Source: Fusobacterium mortiferum ATCC 9817
Lineage (GTDB): Bacteria > Fusobacteriota > Fusobacteriia > Fusobacteriales > Fusobacteriaceae
DNA length: 64,000 nt
Direction: 5' to 3'
NCBI RefSeq assembly: GCF_000158195.2
Contig: NZ_GL987988.1
Coordinates: 641,747-705,746, forward strand
A model generated the notes under the pieces. It ran no database searches. It saw only the letters and a list, made by a program, of their open reading frames with translations, and had not been told where the DNA came from. This document shows positions 52,648 to 61,155 of this stretch, piece by piece. The translations under genes and the position numbers were made by a program. Each line of letters starts with the position of its first letter. The first letter of the stretch is position 1.

Positions 52648-53103
52648 ATGGTAGATAAGGAGTTTTATAAAGAATTAGAAGAGTTTATTGAAAACCTTAG
52701 AGATAAAAAAGATGATGTAAAGATACTTAATTTTGTAATAGAAAAAATTGATTCTATCCCTAAAGAAGTCCAAAAATTTATAGCTGATAAGACAGGACTT
52801 ATGGAGATTTCCATTGAAAATACTATAAATTTTTATCCTAAATTTAGAAACAGAGTAAGTAATATAAAAGAGGTTGCTGTCTGTACTGGTATGAGCTGTG
52901 GACCAGCTGGTGGACAAGAGATATACAATGAACTTGTAAAAATATTAGAGGTAGACAGCAATGGTCTTTCTAAAGATGGAAAGATTATGCTTTCAAATAA
53001 AAGATGCTTTGGAAGATGTGCAAAGGGACCAAATGTTTCTATTGATGGAGAGATTTATAGCTTGATGAGTTTACAAGATGTAAAAAGAAAATTAGGATTA
53101 TAG
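52648..53103 (+). CDS. NuoE-like thioredoxin-fold 2Fe-2S protein
   Basis: A 151-residue protein with the NuoE four-Cys cluster: CTGMSCGPAGG (CxxxxC) and CFGRCAKGP (CxxxC). The N-terminus has the usual helical extension (EVQKFIADKTGLMEI). No NuoF/NuoG-like gene is adjacent, so its partner (NADH:ferredoxin or hydrogenase-type complexes) is encoded elsewhere. It starts 2 bp after acpS. Confidence 0.88.
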   Translation: MVDKEFYKELEEFIENLRDKKDDVKILNFVIEKIDSIPKEVQKFIADKTGLMEISIENTINFYPKFRNRVSNIKEVAVCTGMSCGPAGGQEIYNELVKILEVDSNGLSKDGKIMLSNKRCFGRCAKGPNVSIDGEIYSLMSLQDVKRKLGL

Positions 53104-53112
53104 GAGGATATT

Positions 53113-54214
53113 TTGGATATACTAGATATAAAGAGAGAGTTTTCTGAATACAAAAAAAAGATAGAAGATATTAGGGGGTCTCTTTGACTTAGAAAAAAGA
53201 GAAAATAAGATAGCAGAGCTTGAGAAAAAAACTATGGAGGATAACTTTTGGAGTGATAAGAGAACAAGTTCAGCTATAATAAAAGAGATGAATGGAGAGA
53301 AGGAGCTAGTAGCTGAGTTTAAAAACTTGGTGGCAGAGCTTGAAAATGAAGAGGTACTAATAGAGTTTGTAGAACAGGGAGAAACTGATTTTCAAGAGGA
53401 GCTAGAGGAGAAACATATTATCTTAGGAAAAGATGTAGAACATTTTGATACTAGACTTCTATTAGACGGGGAGTATGACTCAAATAATGCAATAGTTACT
53501 ATACATTCTGGAGCTGGTGGTACAGAGGCTTGTGACTGGGCTGATATGCTATATAGAATGTATTCAAGATGGTGTAGTGACAAAAAGTATAAGATTAGTG
53601 AGATGGATTTTATGCCTGGGGATAGCGTAGGGATAAAATCAATAACTTTTATGGTAGAGGGAATGAATGCCTTTGGATATCTAAAGAGTGAAAAGGGAGT
53701 ACATAGACTTGTAAGAATATCTCCTTTTGATGCTAATAAAAAAAGACATACTTCCTTTGCTTCAGTTGAGGTAGTACCAGAGGTAGATGATAGTATTGAG
53801 GTAAATATCGACCCATCAGATATTAGAATAGATACATATAGAGCTAGTGGAGCAGGGGGACAACACGTAAATATGACTGACTCAGCTGTCAGAATCACAC
53901 ATTTCCCAACAGGCATAGTTGTTACTTGCCAAAGAGAGAGATCTCAATTAAGTAATAGAGAGACTGCTATGAAGCTTTTAAAATCTAAACTAATAGAGTT
54001 AGAGATGAAAAAGAAAGAGGAAGAGCTTAAAAAGTTACAAGGAGAACAAAGTGATATAGGTTGGGGAAACCAAATACGTTCATATGTATTCCAGCCTTAT
54101 ACATTAGTAAAAGACCACAGAACAAATTGTGAATCTGGAAATATTAAAGCTGTAATGGATGGAGATATTGATATTTTTATTAATGGATATTTAAGATGGA
54201 ATAAAAATAGATAA
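53113..54214 (+). CDS. prfB: Peptide chain release factor 2 with programmed +1 frameshift
   Basis: Residues 1-24 are read from a TTG at 53113 (GGAGG upstream) to the stop TGA at 53185-53187. The site AGGGGGTCTCTTTGAC is the classic autoregulatory +1 frameshift: an internal Shine-Dalgarno-like AGGGGG, CTT and then TGA. Skipping T53185 continues in the second frame to 54214 (342 codons), giving a 366-residue RF2. GGQ is present in RASGAGGQHVNMTDSAVR. RF2 reads UGA and UAA and regulates its own amount at this TGA. Confidence 0.97.
53176..53188 (+). promoter_or_regulatory. prfB programmed frameshift site
   Basis: GGGTCTCTTTGAC, preceded by AGG. Ribosomes pause at TGA when RF2 is low and slip from CTT into the +1 frame, so GAC is read next. 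Confidence 0.95.
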
Positions 54215-54240
54215 AAAAATTCTTTTAGCTAACTTAAAAA

Positions 54241-54402
54241 GAAAACTAAGAATTGTTCCATACTATAAGAAGTTGATTAACTATTGCTTACTTCACTAAA
54301 AACGCAAAACTCACTTCGTTCAAACAGTTGCGTTTTTTAGCGTTCAGTTTCGCTGAGTTAATCTAACTTCTCTCCGTAATTTTCACAATTCTTTGAGTTT
54401 TC
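54241..54402. repeat. Multi-hairpin intergenic repeat, copy 3
   Basis: About 162 bp, starting 27 bp after the prfB stop. Arms GAAAACTAAGAATTGT/ACAATTCTTTGAGTTTTC; second stem AGAAGTTGATTAACT/AGTTAATCTAACTTCT; central stem CTAAAAACGCAA/TTGCGTTTTTTAG with a different apical part (AACTCACTTCGTT) from copies 1 and 2. Confidence 0.93.
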
Positions 54403-54525
54403 TTTTCTTAGAAATACGGTTATTATCAATTTCTTCTTAAAAAAATGAAATAACTCTTTAAAAAAATTAAAAATTGTGATAAAATTTAGAGAAAACTATT
54501 TATTATTTATATGGGAGAGGATACA

Positions 54526-56040
54526 ATGGAAAAAAAAGTAAGAACAAGAATAGCTCCATCACCTACTGGAGACCCTCATGTTGGAACTGCTTATATAGCA
54601 CTATTCAACTTAGCATTTGCTAATTCTAACAATGGAGAGTTTATCTTAAGAATAGAGGATACAGACCAAAATAGATATACTGAAGGTTCAGAGCAAATGA
54701 TATTTGATGCTCTTCACTGGTTAGGATTAAACTATGCAGAAGGTCCAGATGTAGGAGGAGAGTATGGACCATATAGACAATCTGAGAGATTTCACCTATA
54801 TGGAGACTATGCTAAAAAGCTTGTAGAGCAAGGAGGAGCTTACTATTGTTTCTGTACTCAAGATAGACTTGATAAATTAAGAGAGAGACAAAAAGCTATG
54901 GGAAAAGCTCCTGGATATGATGGACACTGTCGTTCATTAACTCCAGAAGAGATTCAAGCTAAATTAGATGCTGGAGAGCCATATGTAATAAGATTAAAAA
55001 TGCCTTATGAAGGAGAAACAATTATCCACGATAGATTAAGAGGGGATATAGTATTTGAAAACAATAAAATAGATGACCAAGTATTATTAAAAGCTGATGG
55101 ATTCCCTACTTACCATCTAGCAAACGTAGTAGATGACCACTTAATGGGAATAACTCACGTTATAAGAGCTGAGGAATGGATAGCTTCTACACCTAAACAT
55201 ATTCAATTATATAAAGCATTTGGATGGGAGCAACCAGAGTTTATCCATATGCCATTACTTAGAAATGCTGATAGAACAAAAATATCTAAGAGAAAAAATC
55301 CTGTGTCATTAATATGGTATAAAGAAGAGGGATACTTAAAAGAGGGAATAGTAAACTTCTTAGGATTAATGGGATACTCATTTGGAGAAAATAAAGAGAT
55401 ATTCTCATTACAAGAGTTTGTTGATAACTTCAACATAGATAAAGTTTCTCTAGGAGGACCAGTATTTGACCTTGTAAAACTTGGTTGGGTAAACAATCAT
55501 CATATGAGAATGAAAGATATAAATGAGTTAACAGACTTAGCTATACCTTTCTTTAGACAATTAGGATATGTAGGAGAAGAGGTATCTGAGCATGAATATA
55601 GAGCTCTTGTTAAGATAGTAGAAATCTTAAGAGAATCAGCTCAAACATTAAAAGAGATAGCTAAAGAATCTGCAGTATACTTTGAAGATACATTTGAACT
55701 TCCAGTAGTAACTGAAGATATGAATAAAAAAGAGAGAAAAAGTGTAGAAAAACTTAATGAGTCTATACTTGACCCAGTTGGAAAAGAGTCTATAAAATTA
55801 TTTATGAAAAAACTTGAAGCTTGGGAAAAAGAAGATTTCACTATCGAGGAAGCTAAAGAGATGTTACACTCTACTTTAGAAGAGATAGGAGAGGGACCAG
55901 CTAAGGTTTATATGCCACTTAGAGCTGTAATAACAGGACAAGCTAGAGGTGCTGACCTATACAACGTTCTATTTATAATTGGAAAAACAAGAACATTAAA
56001 TAGAATGAAAACTATGATAGAAAAATATAATGTATTATAA
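54526..56040 (+). CDS. gltX: Glutamyl-tRNA synthetase
   Basis: A 504-residue class I aminoacyl-tRNA synthetase. The HIGH-type motif is PSPTGDPHVGTAYIALFN and the KMSKS-type loop KISKRKNPVSL, with ILRIEDTDQNRYTEGSE typical for GltX. The ATG at 54526 follows GGGAGAGG; an ATG at 54511 overlaps that site. A terminator follows after 5 bp. Confidence 0.97.
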   Translation: MEKKVRTRIAPSPTGDPHVGTAYIALFNLAFANSNNGEFILRIEDTDQNRYTEGSEQMIFDALHWLGLNYAEGPDVGGEYGPYRQSERFHLYGDYAKKLVEQGGAYYCFCTQDRLDKLRERQKAMGKAPGYDGHCRSLTPEEIQAKLDAGEPYVIRLKMPYEGETIIHDRLRGDIVFENNKIDDQVLLKADGFPTYHLANVVDDHLMGITHVIRAEEWIASTPKHIQLYKAFGWEQPEFIHMPLLRNADRTKISKRKNPVSLIWYKEEGYLKEGIVNFLGLMGYSFGENKEIFSLQEFVDNFNIDKVSLGGPVFDLVKLGWVNNHHMRMKDINELTDLAIPFFRQLGYVGEEVSEHEYRALVKIVEILRESAQTLKEIAKESAVYFEDTFELPVVTEDMNKKERKSVEKLNESILDPVGKESIKLFMKKLEAWEKEDFTIEEAKEMLHSTLEEIGEGPAKVYMPLRAVITGQARGADLYNVLFIIGKTRTLNRMKTMIEKYNVL

Positions 56041-56045
56041 TAAAA

Positions 56046-56078
56046 AATCTCCAGTGTAAAAGCTGGAGTTTTTTTATA
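56046..56078 (+). terminator. Terminator of gltX
   Basis: CTCCAG and CTGGAG pair around TGTAAAAG, followed by TTTTTTTA. Confidence 0.85.
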
Positions 56079-56095
56079 AAATTTTTTTAAAACTT

Positions 56096-56140
56096 TTAAA
56101 CTTTTTTTAGACTACTTGAGTCTAAATAGTATAAGTAATA
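56096..56140 (+). promoter_or_regulatory. ECF-sigma-like promoter candidate, repeat 1
   Basis: TTAAACTTTTTTTAG ends and GTCTAAATAGTATAA follows. AAC-N18-GTCTAAA is the -35/-10 form of sigma-E-type promoters, and the same pattern recurs at 56185. Confidence 0.4.
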
Positions 56141-56184
56141 AAAGATAAGAAAAAAGTAAATTACTTATAAAAAAATAAAAAATA

Positions 56185-56230
56185 TTTAAACTTTTTTATA
56201 ACTAATAAAGTCTAAATAGTATAATAATAA
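56185..56230 (+). promoter_or_regulatory. ECF-sigma-like promoter candidate, repeat 2
   Basis: TTTAAACTTTTTTATAACT and GTCTAAATAGTATAAT with the same N18 spacing as repeat 1. About 25 of 45 positions around the core are identical between the two repeats, mostly the A-rich -35 block and the 15-bp -10 block. It would start transcription near 56230. Confidence 0.42.
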
Positions 56231-56392
56231 TGATAATTTTTTCATAAACTTTCCCCAATAAAATATATTCCCTCTCTCCCAAGAGGGAAAAACGCTAATA
56301 ATAACATTAATATATAAAGACATAAAAATCTCTCCCCCAGAGATAGAGTTGATTACCCTAGTTGTCAACTCTATCTCTTTTTCTTTTCTAAG
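56231..56392 (+). ncRNA. Candidate small RNA with terminator
   Basis: No protein-coding frame. The segment starts after the promoter candidates and ends in a strong intrinsic terminator: AGAGATAGAGTTGA and TCAACTCTATCTCT (56340-56380) followed by TTTTTC. A predicted transcript of about 150 nt would lie between two surface-related regions. Expression is inferred, not seen. Confidence 0.4.
56339..56390 (+). terminator. Strong terminator of the candidate small RNA
   Basis: A 14-bp perfect stem (AGAGATAGAGTTGA/TCAACTCTATCTCT) and a T run on the plus strand. No annotated plus-strand gene ends here, and gltX already has its own terminator 260 bp upstream. Confidence 0.8.
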
Positions 56393-56447
56393 AAAAAATA
56401 AGTATTTAAATATGAAAAAAAGACAAGAATAAAATTTGAAAAAATAA

Positions 56448-56486
56448 AAAATAACTAGCTATTGATTAACAATAACTAGTTATTTT
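56448..56486 (-). terminator. Terminator of the kelch-lipoprotein gene
   Basis: AATAACTAG and CTAGTTATT pair, and read leftward a T run follows. It lies 27 bp after the leftward stop at 56513. Confidence 0.8.
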
Positions 56487-56512
56487 CACGAGAGATTTAT
56501 AAAAAAATAATC

Positions 56513-57649
56513 CTATTTAGCTATAATTGTTCCAGTAAATACTCTGTCAGTTCTTACTCCTGGTTTGATTTCTCCATTGATAGAGAATATTTTATTTCCT
56601 AATAAAACTAGCCCTTCTCCACAAGGTGCATCAAATGGAATTTCACCAATAGTTTTCCAAGTATTAGTATCAGCATTGTAAACTAATACATCTCTATTCC
56701 ATCCAAACTCATAAGGATCAGCTCCGAAATATCCAGCTTTATAATTAGCTAATTCGTCACCTTTTAAGTTTCCTAAATAGTAGTTAGCGTCATTCCAAAG
56801 TTGTTTTTCAAATCCACCAATTACCATCATTTCACTTTCATTTAATTTTACAGAGTTAGCTCCTAATACTGATACTTCTTTTCCATTGATTATAACTGGA
56901 GCAACTTCTGTCCAAGTATTAGTTTCAAAATTATATTTGTATCCATCTACAAATGCTTTAGAGTTTCCTCCACCAAATACATATAGCTCTCCATTTAATA
57001 ATTGAGAAACAGATTGAGTTCTAGTTTCTCCAGGAACTGGAGCTAATTCTTTAACTTCTTGAGTAGTTAAATCATAAGAGTAGAATTTATTAGAAGCCTG
57101 TCCAGCTTGTTTACCTGTATGTACATAAAGTTTTCCATCTTTTTCAACAGCTCCACCATTTTGGAATGTGAAAGGTAAATCTCCAACTTTTTTCATATCT
57201 AATTTTCCATCTTTCATCGATAAGAACCAGATATCGTTATCTTGCTCAGCATTAGCTGCTCCACCTATATAGTAAATTCCTGTAGGAGTAGTAACAGAAG
57301 CTCCGTATCCTATTTCGTGAGGTAGGTTAGTGTGCTCTACAACTGTAACCTCTCCATTATTTTCTGTTAATACATAAACATCTGAGTATAAAAATTTAGG
57401 TCCACCTTGAGCAACAGGTTTTATAGGGAAATTAGCTCCTCCACCAACAACTATGTATTTTCCTTCAAGAGAACCATATAGTACACCAGCTGTACCTATA
57501 TTTTTTTCATATCCTTTTTGTGCTGGTAAATGTCCTCCTACTTCCCAAGTGATTTTTCTATCTACATTTTTTCTCTCAACAACATTTGTAGATGAACATC
57601 CAGCTAAGATAAGTGATGATACTATTGCAGCAAATAAAATTTTTTTCAT
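56513..57649 (-). CDS. Kelch-repeat lipoprotein, cyclically permuted mutarotase (NanM-like)
   Basis: A 378-residue protein with signal peptide and lipobox LILAGCSS (Cys about residue 18). About five to six kelch blades can be read, including YIVVGGGANFP, GIYYIGGAAN, ELYVFGGGNS and EMMVIGGFEK. The order resembles the cyclically permuted mutarotase family related to NanM, which epimerises sialic acid in the periplasm. No sialic acid gene is nearby, so substrate is uncertain. GAGGGG precedes the ATG. Confidence 0.87.
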   Translation of the reverse strand: MKKILFAAIVSSLILAGCSSTNVVERKNVDRKITWEVGGHLPAQKGYEKNIGTAGVLYGSLEGKYIVVGGGANFPIKPVAQGGPKFLYSDVYVLTENNGEVTVVEHTNLPHEIGYGASVTTPTGIYYIGGAANAEQDNDIWFLSMKDGKLDMKKVGDLPFTFQNGGAVEKDGKLYVHTGKQAGQASNKFYSYDLTTQEVKELAPVPGETRTQSVSQLLNGELYVFGGGNSKAFVDGYKYNFETNTWTEVAPVIINGKEVSVLGANSVKLNESEMMVIGGFEKQLWNDANYYLGNLKGDELANYKAGYFGADPYEFGWNRDVLVYNADTNTWKTIGEIPFDAPCGEGLVLLGNKIFSINGEIKPGVRTDRVFTGTIIAK

Positions 57650-57709
57650 GATACCCCTCCATCAAATAAAAACATTTTTGTACTCGTGAACATTACTTTT
57701 TACAATATT

Positions 57710-57738
57710 ATGATACCTCATTTTATTTTGTAAGTCAA
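57710..57738 (-). promoter_or_regulatory. Promoter of the kelch-lipoprotein gene
   Basis: On the minus strand TTGACT (57733-57738) and TATCAT (57710-57715) with a 17-bp spacer. Confidence 0.75.
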
Positions 57739-57972
57739 CAATTATTTTAAAAAAAGTACATTTTATATAAAAAAATTAAGGGAAAATAATTTGTAAATAT
57801 AGTGATGAAAATATAGAAAAAATATAGGGTAGAAATACTTTAGTGAAAAAAATATGTTGAAATTAAGTTCAAAAAAATAATATTTTAACATAAAAATTGT
57901 AATTTATTATCACATTTATTTCATAAAATTGGCTTAGCTGGGAAGCAATGAAAGAATTATGGAGGGAATAAT
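57739..57972. other. AT-rich control region of small porin 1
   Basis: About 230 bp of A/T-rich sequence between the divergent kelch-lipoprotein and porin genes. Only weak -35/-10 candidates (TTGTAA region near 57898) are seen on the plus strand. GGAGGG at 57961 is the porin ribosome site. Confidence 0.4.
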
Positions 57973-58893
57973 ATGAAAAGATTAGCATTATTATTAGCAG
58001 CAATGGGAATAGTTTCAGTAGGAGCTATGGCGGAAGCACCAACATTAAAAGTAACAAGCATTGGACAAGAAATCGAAATAGAAAACGAAAATGGAAATCA
58101 AACATTTGATGATGTATGGCTATGGAATAATGTAAACTTAGAATATGGAGATTGGCAATTTGGATTAACAGCAGGAAAACAATGGTCAGTAGATTTTGAT
58201 GGAGATGGAGCTCACAGTGATAATGGAAGACTTCAAATGGATGTGTGGAAAAAAGTAACTCCAGATTTAAAATTAGGAACAAGATTAAGACTTCAAGATG
58301 ATTATGATAGATACTATGCAAGATGGGATTACAATGGAAGCAACAACATGTTCTTCTCTTGGGGAGATGTATGGTATGAATCAAATAATGATGATTCTGA
58401 TGTAGGAAGAAAAAATGGAACACCTGATTATATAAAAGCAGAAACTTTACCTATTGGAGTTAAAGTAGGACCAGTTAAAGTTGGATATTATTTCCAATAT
58501 TATGGAGCTTTAGGAAGTTCAGAAGCAACAGATAATCATTATGAATCAGAGATGGAACATCAAATTAGATTATATGCACCACTATATCAAGGAGAAAAAT
58601 TAGGATTATCTTTTGAAGGTAGATTTACAATAGCTGAAGAACAAGATTGGAATAATGATGGAAAAGATAGAGCAGATAAGCATGCAGGATATAGAGAATA
58701 TGATTCTTTTGGAAGAACAAGACTTTATGTAAAATTTGATTATAAAGTTACAGAAAGCTTAAATGTTTATGGACAATATGCTTATGAGTGGAGAGATTTC
58801 GACTATCAAGAAGGAGATAAGAGAGAGTTCTATGCTGGAGCAGGAAAAGAAAACTATCAAGATATCTTAGTTGGATGGAGATATACTTTCTAA
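57973..58893 (+). CDS. Outer-membrane beta-barrel porin, small form 1
   Basis: A 306-residue protein with a cleavable signal peptide (MKRLALLLAAMGIVSVGAM, AxA-type site at AMA-E). The mature part alternates hydrophobic and aromatic residues typical of beta strands (WQFGLTAGKQW, LGTRLRLQDDYDRYY) and ends YTF with C-terminal phenylalanine, the beta-signal. It is strongly similar to the protein at 61156 (shared DVWKKV and RLR-QD-YDR-Y-RWDY). The function is probably a general or specific porin, or an OmpL-type adhesin; no ligand can be inferred. Confidence 0.85.
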   Translation: MKRLALLLAAMGIVSVGAMAEAPTLKVTSIGQEIEIENENGNQTFDDVWLWNNVNLEYGDWQFGLTAGKQWSVDFDGDGAHSDNGRLQMDVWKKVTPDLKLGTRLRLQDDYDRYYARWDYNGSNNMFFSWGDVWYESNNDDSDVGRKNGTPDYIKAETLPIGVKVGPVKVGYYFQYYGALGSSEATDNHYESEMEHQIRLYAPLYQGEKLGLSFEGRFTIAEEQDWNNDGKDRADKHAGYREYDSFGRTRLYVKFDYKVTESLNVYGQYAYEWRDFDYQEGDKREFYAGAGKENYQDILVGWRYTF

Positions 58894-58943
58894 TTTGATA
58901 ATATAGAAACCCTAGTATGTGATTAGAAATCACAATAAAATAC

Positions 58944-58990
58944 AGAAGATGTTAAGGAGATGAAACTCTTTAACATCTTTTTATTTTTGG
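58944..58990 (+). terminator. Terminator of small porin 1
   Basis: AGATGTTAA (58947-58955) and TTAACATCT (58970-58978) pair, followed by TTTTTATTTTT. Confidence 0.85.
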
Positions 58991-59037
58991 GAGAAAATGA
59001 TATAATATAGTTGGATATGGGAGAAGGAGGGAGAAAA

Positions 59038-60681
59038 ATGAGAGGGATAGGTATAGGATTATCAGATTTTAAAGAGCTGATAACAGAGAAGAGTTTTTAT
59101 GTAGATAAGACAAAATTTATAGAAGATATAGTAAAAGATATAACAAAAGTTCAATTGATAACAAGACCACGAAGATTTGGAAAGACATTAAATATGTCAA
59201 TGTTAAAATATTTTTTTGATATAGAGAACAAAGAAAATAATAGAAAACTTTTTGAAGGTTTGTATATAGAAAATTCTTCAGTAATAGAGGAGCAAGGGAA
59301 ATATCCAGTAATATTTTTATCTTTTAAGGATATTAAGGCAGACAATGTTGAAAAGATGTTTGTATGTATAAAGTCAGTTATTTCAGACTTATTTGAGAAA
59401 TATAAATATATTAGAGAGAGTCTAGATGAGAGAAACATAGAGATTTTTGATAGGATTTGGAAAAGAGAAGAAGAGGATTACAGTAGTTCATTAATTTTTT
59501 TATCAAAATGTTTAAAAGAGTATTACAAACAAGATGTGATTTTGTTGATAGATGAATATGACACACCAATGGTATCAGCTTATGAGGGTGGATATTATGA
59601 TGAGGTAAAGAATTTTTTTACAGGACTGTTTGGGAGTGCTTTGAAAGAAAATCCTTTTCTAAAGAAGGCGGTACTCACTGGAATAATGAGAATATCTAAG
59701 GAAAATATATTTTCTGGATTGAATAATGTCAAAGTAAACTCAATACTGGAGGAAAATTTTGCAGAGTATTTTGGGATAACAGAGAAAGAGGTAGAGAATT
59801 CTCTGAGGGAATATCAACTAGAAGAGAGATTGCCAGAGGTACAAAAGTGGTATAATGGATATAACTTTGGGGGAGTAAGAGTGTATAATCCCTTTAGTAT
59901 AACTAATTTTTTGGATAGAAAGAGGATAATGCCATACTGGGTAAATACTTCAAGTAATAGCTTGATAAATAAAGTTTTAAGAGAAGTAAATAGTTTAATA
60001 TTTGATGAGTTATCAAAGCTATTTCAGAGAGAAACTATAAATAAAACAATAGATATATATTCAAACTTTGATGAGTTGAAAAATCCAGAGCAAATATGGT
60101 ATCTATTGACAAATGCAGGATATTTAACCCCAGTAGAAGAGGTAGATTTTGGAAAGTACAGTATCAAGATACCAAATGAAGAGGTACACTATTTCTTTGA
60201 GAGAGATTTTATTAGTAATTTTTTAGGAAGTATAGATGGATTTGATAAGGCATTAGAGTATCTATTAGAGGGAAATCTAGAAGAGTTTAGCTATGAGTTG
60301 GAAAATATTATGCTGACAAATGTAAGTTGTTTTGATTTTAACTCAAGTTCAAAGGAGAGCCATTATCATGTATTTATCTTGGGAATGTTGTTGGGATTAA
60401 GAAGAAAATATTATGTACGTTCAAATAGGGAGAGCAGGAGAGGAAGATATGATTTGATGATAGAACCACGAGATAAGAGCAAAGAAAAGAATGCCTTGAT
60501 AATAGAGCTCAAGGTAGCAGAAAATGAGGAAGAGTTAGTAAGAGTAAGCGAAGAAGCCTTAGCACAGATAGAGAGTAAAAAATATGATGTGGAGTTAAGA
60601 GATAAAGGAATAGAAAATATTATCTTAGTAGGAATGTCATTCTATCAAAGAAATTTTAAAGTGATAGGGTATAAAAAATAA
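59038..60681 (+). CDS. AAA-ATPase-like/DUF1703-type protein with PD-(D/E)XK nuclease domain
   Basis: A 547-residue protein. It opens IGLSDFKELITEKSFYVDKT and TRPRRFGKTLNMSMLKYFF, the P-loop region of the AAA-ATPase_like family, and has a Walker B/sensor-like VILLIDEYDTPM. The C-terminal part ends with a PD-(D/E)XK-like nuclease fold (GRYDLMIEP, then NALIIELKVAENEEEL). Such genes occur in many copies in anaerobes and their role is not known. The ATG at 59038 has an AAGGAGGG site. It is inserted between the two paralogous porin genes and has its own terminator. Confidence 0.88.
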   Translation: MRGIGIGLSDFKELITEKSFYVDKTKFIEDIVKDITKVQLITRPRRFGKTLNMSMLKYFFDIENKENNRKLFEGLYIENSSVIEEQGKYPVIFLSFKDIKADNVEKMFVCIKSVISDLFEKYKYIRESLDERNIEIFDRIWKREEEDYSSSLIFLSKCLKEYYKQDVILLIDEYDTPMVSAYEGGYYDEVKNFFTGLFGSALKENPFLKKAVLTGIMRISKENIFSGLNNVKVNSILEENFAEYFGITEKEVENSLREYQLEERLPEVQKWYNGYNFGGVRVYNPFSITNFLDRKRIMPYWVNTSSNSLINKVLREVNSLIFDELSKLFQRETINKTIDIYSNFDELKNPEQIWYLLTNAGYLTPVEEVDFGKYSIKIPNEEVHYFFERDFISNFLGSIDGFDKALEYLLEGNLEEFSYELENIMLTNVSCFDFNSSSKESHYHVFILGMLLGLRRKYYVRSNRESRRGRYDLMIEPRDKSKEKNALIIELKVAENEEELVRVSEEALAQIESKKYDVELRDKGIENIILVGMSFYQRNFKVIGYKK

Positions 60682-60705
60682 AATTAAGATAGGAATAAAA
60701 ATTTT

Positions 60706-60748
60706 TGAGATGAGTCTAAAAATTCTTGTGGACTCATCTTTTTTTGTA
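60706..60748 (+). terminator. Terminator of the DUF1703-type gene
   Basis: AGATGAGTC and GACTCATCT pair, followed by TTTTTTTG. Confidence 0.85.
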
Positions 60749-61047
60749 GGAATAATTCAAAAAAGAGGAGAGGGCAAAAGAAAATATGGAGAGGAAGCTA
60801 ACAAAATTATTGAGAGACTCTCGATAAAAAAATATAGGGGCTATAAGCAAAAAGCTGAAGGAAAATAATACAAGTAGAATTAGTACAAGAAGATTATATT
60901 ACACACACACTATAGCTGTGAAATAGAAAATTATGAACAAATGACTTGTATTAGATAAATATAAGTATAACAAAGGTTATATAGTTAAAATAGTGTAAAA
61001 AAAATGTAAAATGATTGTAAAAAAAACAAAAAAAATAAAAAAAATAC
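60749..61047. other. Intergenic stretch before small porin 2
   Basis: About 300 bp. A 26-codon open stretch ending near 60868 has Lys/Glu-rich composition but no start or family. No terminator, operator or repeat is recognised, so it is either a decayed fragment or noncoding spacer. Confidence 0.35.
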
Positions 61048-61076
61048 TTGATTTTTTAAAAAAAATAGTTTATGAT
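61048..61076 (+). promoter_or_regulatory. Promoter of small porin 2
   Basis: TTGATT (61048-61053), 17-bp spacer, TATGAT (61071-61076). Confidence 0.65.
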
Positions 61077-61155
61077 TAATTTGTGAGGAAAATATGAGTT
61101 GGGAGACATAAATTCTTCATAGAATATTTCAAAGAAAATTTGGGAGGATAAAATT

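Noticed and set aside
53392..53916. 174-codon frame opposite prfB
   Set aside because: Antisense shadow; prfB is conserved here.
56186..56368. 60-codon leftward frame in the gltX-kelch gap
   Set aside because: No ribosome site and it spans a terminator hairpin; the stretch is better explained as noncoding.
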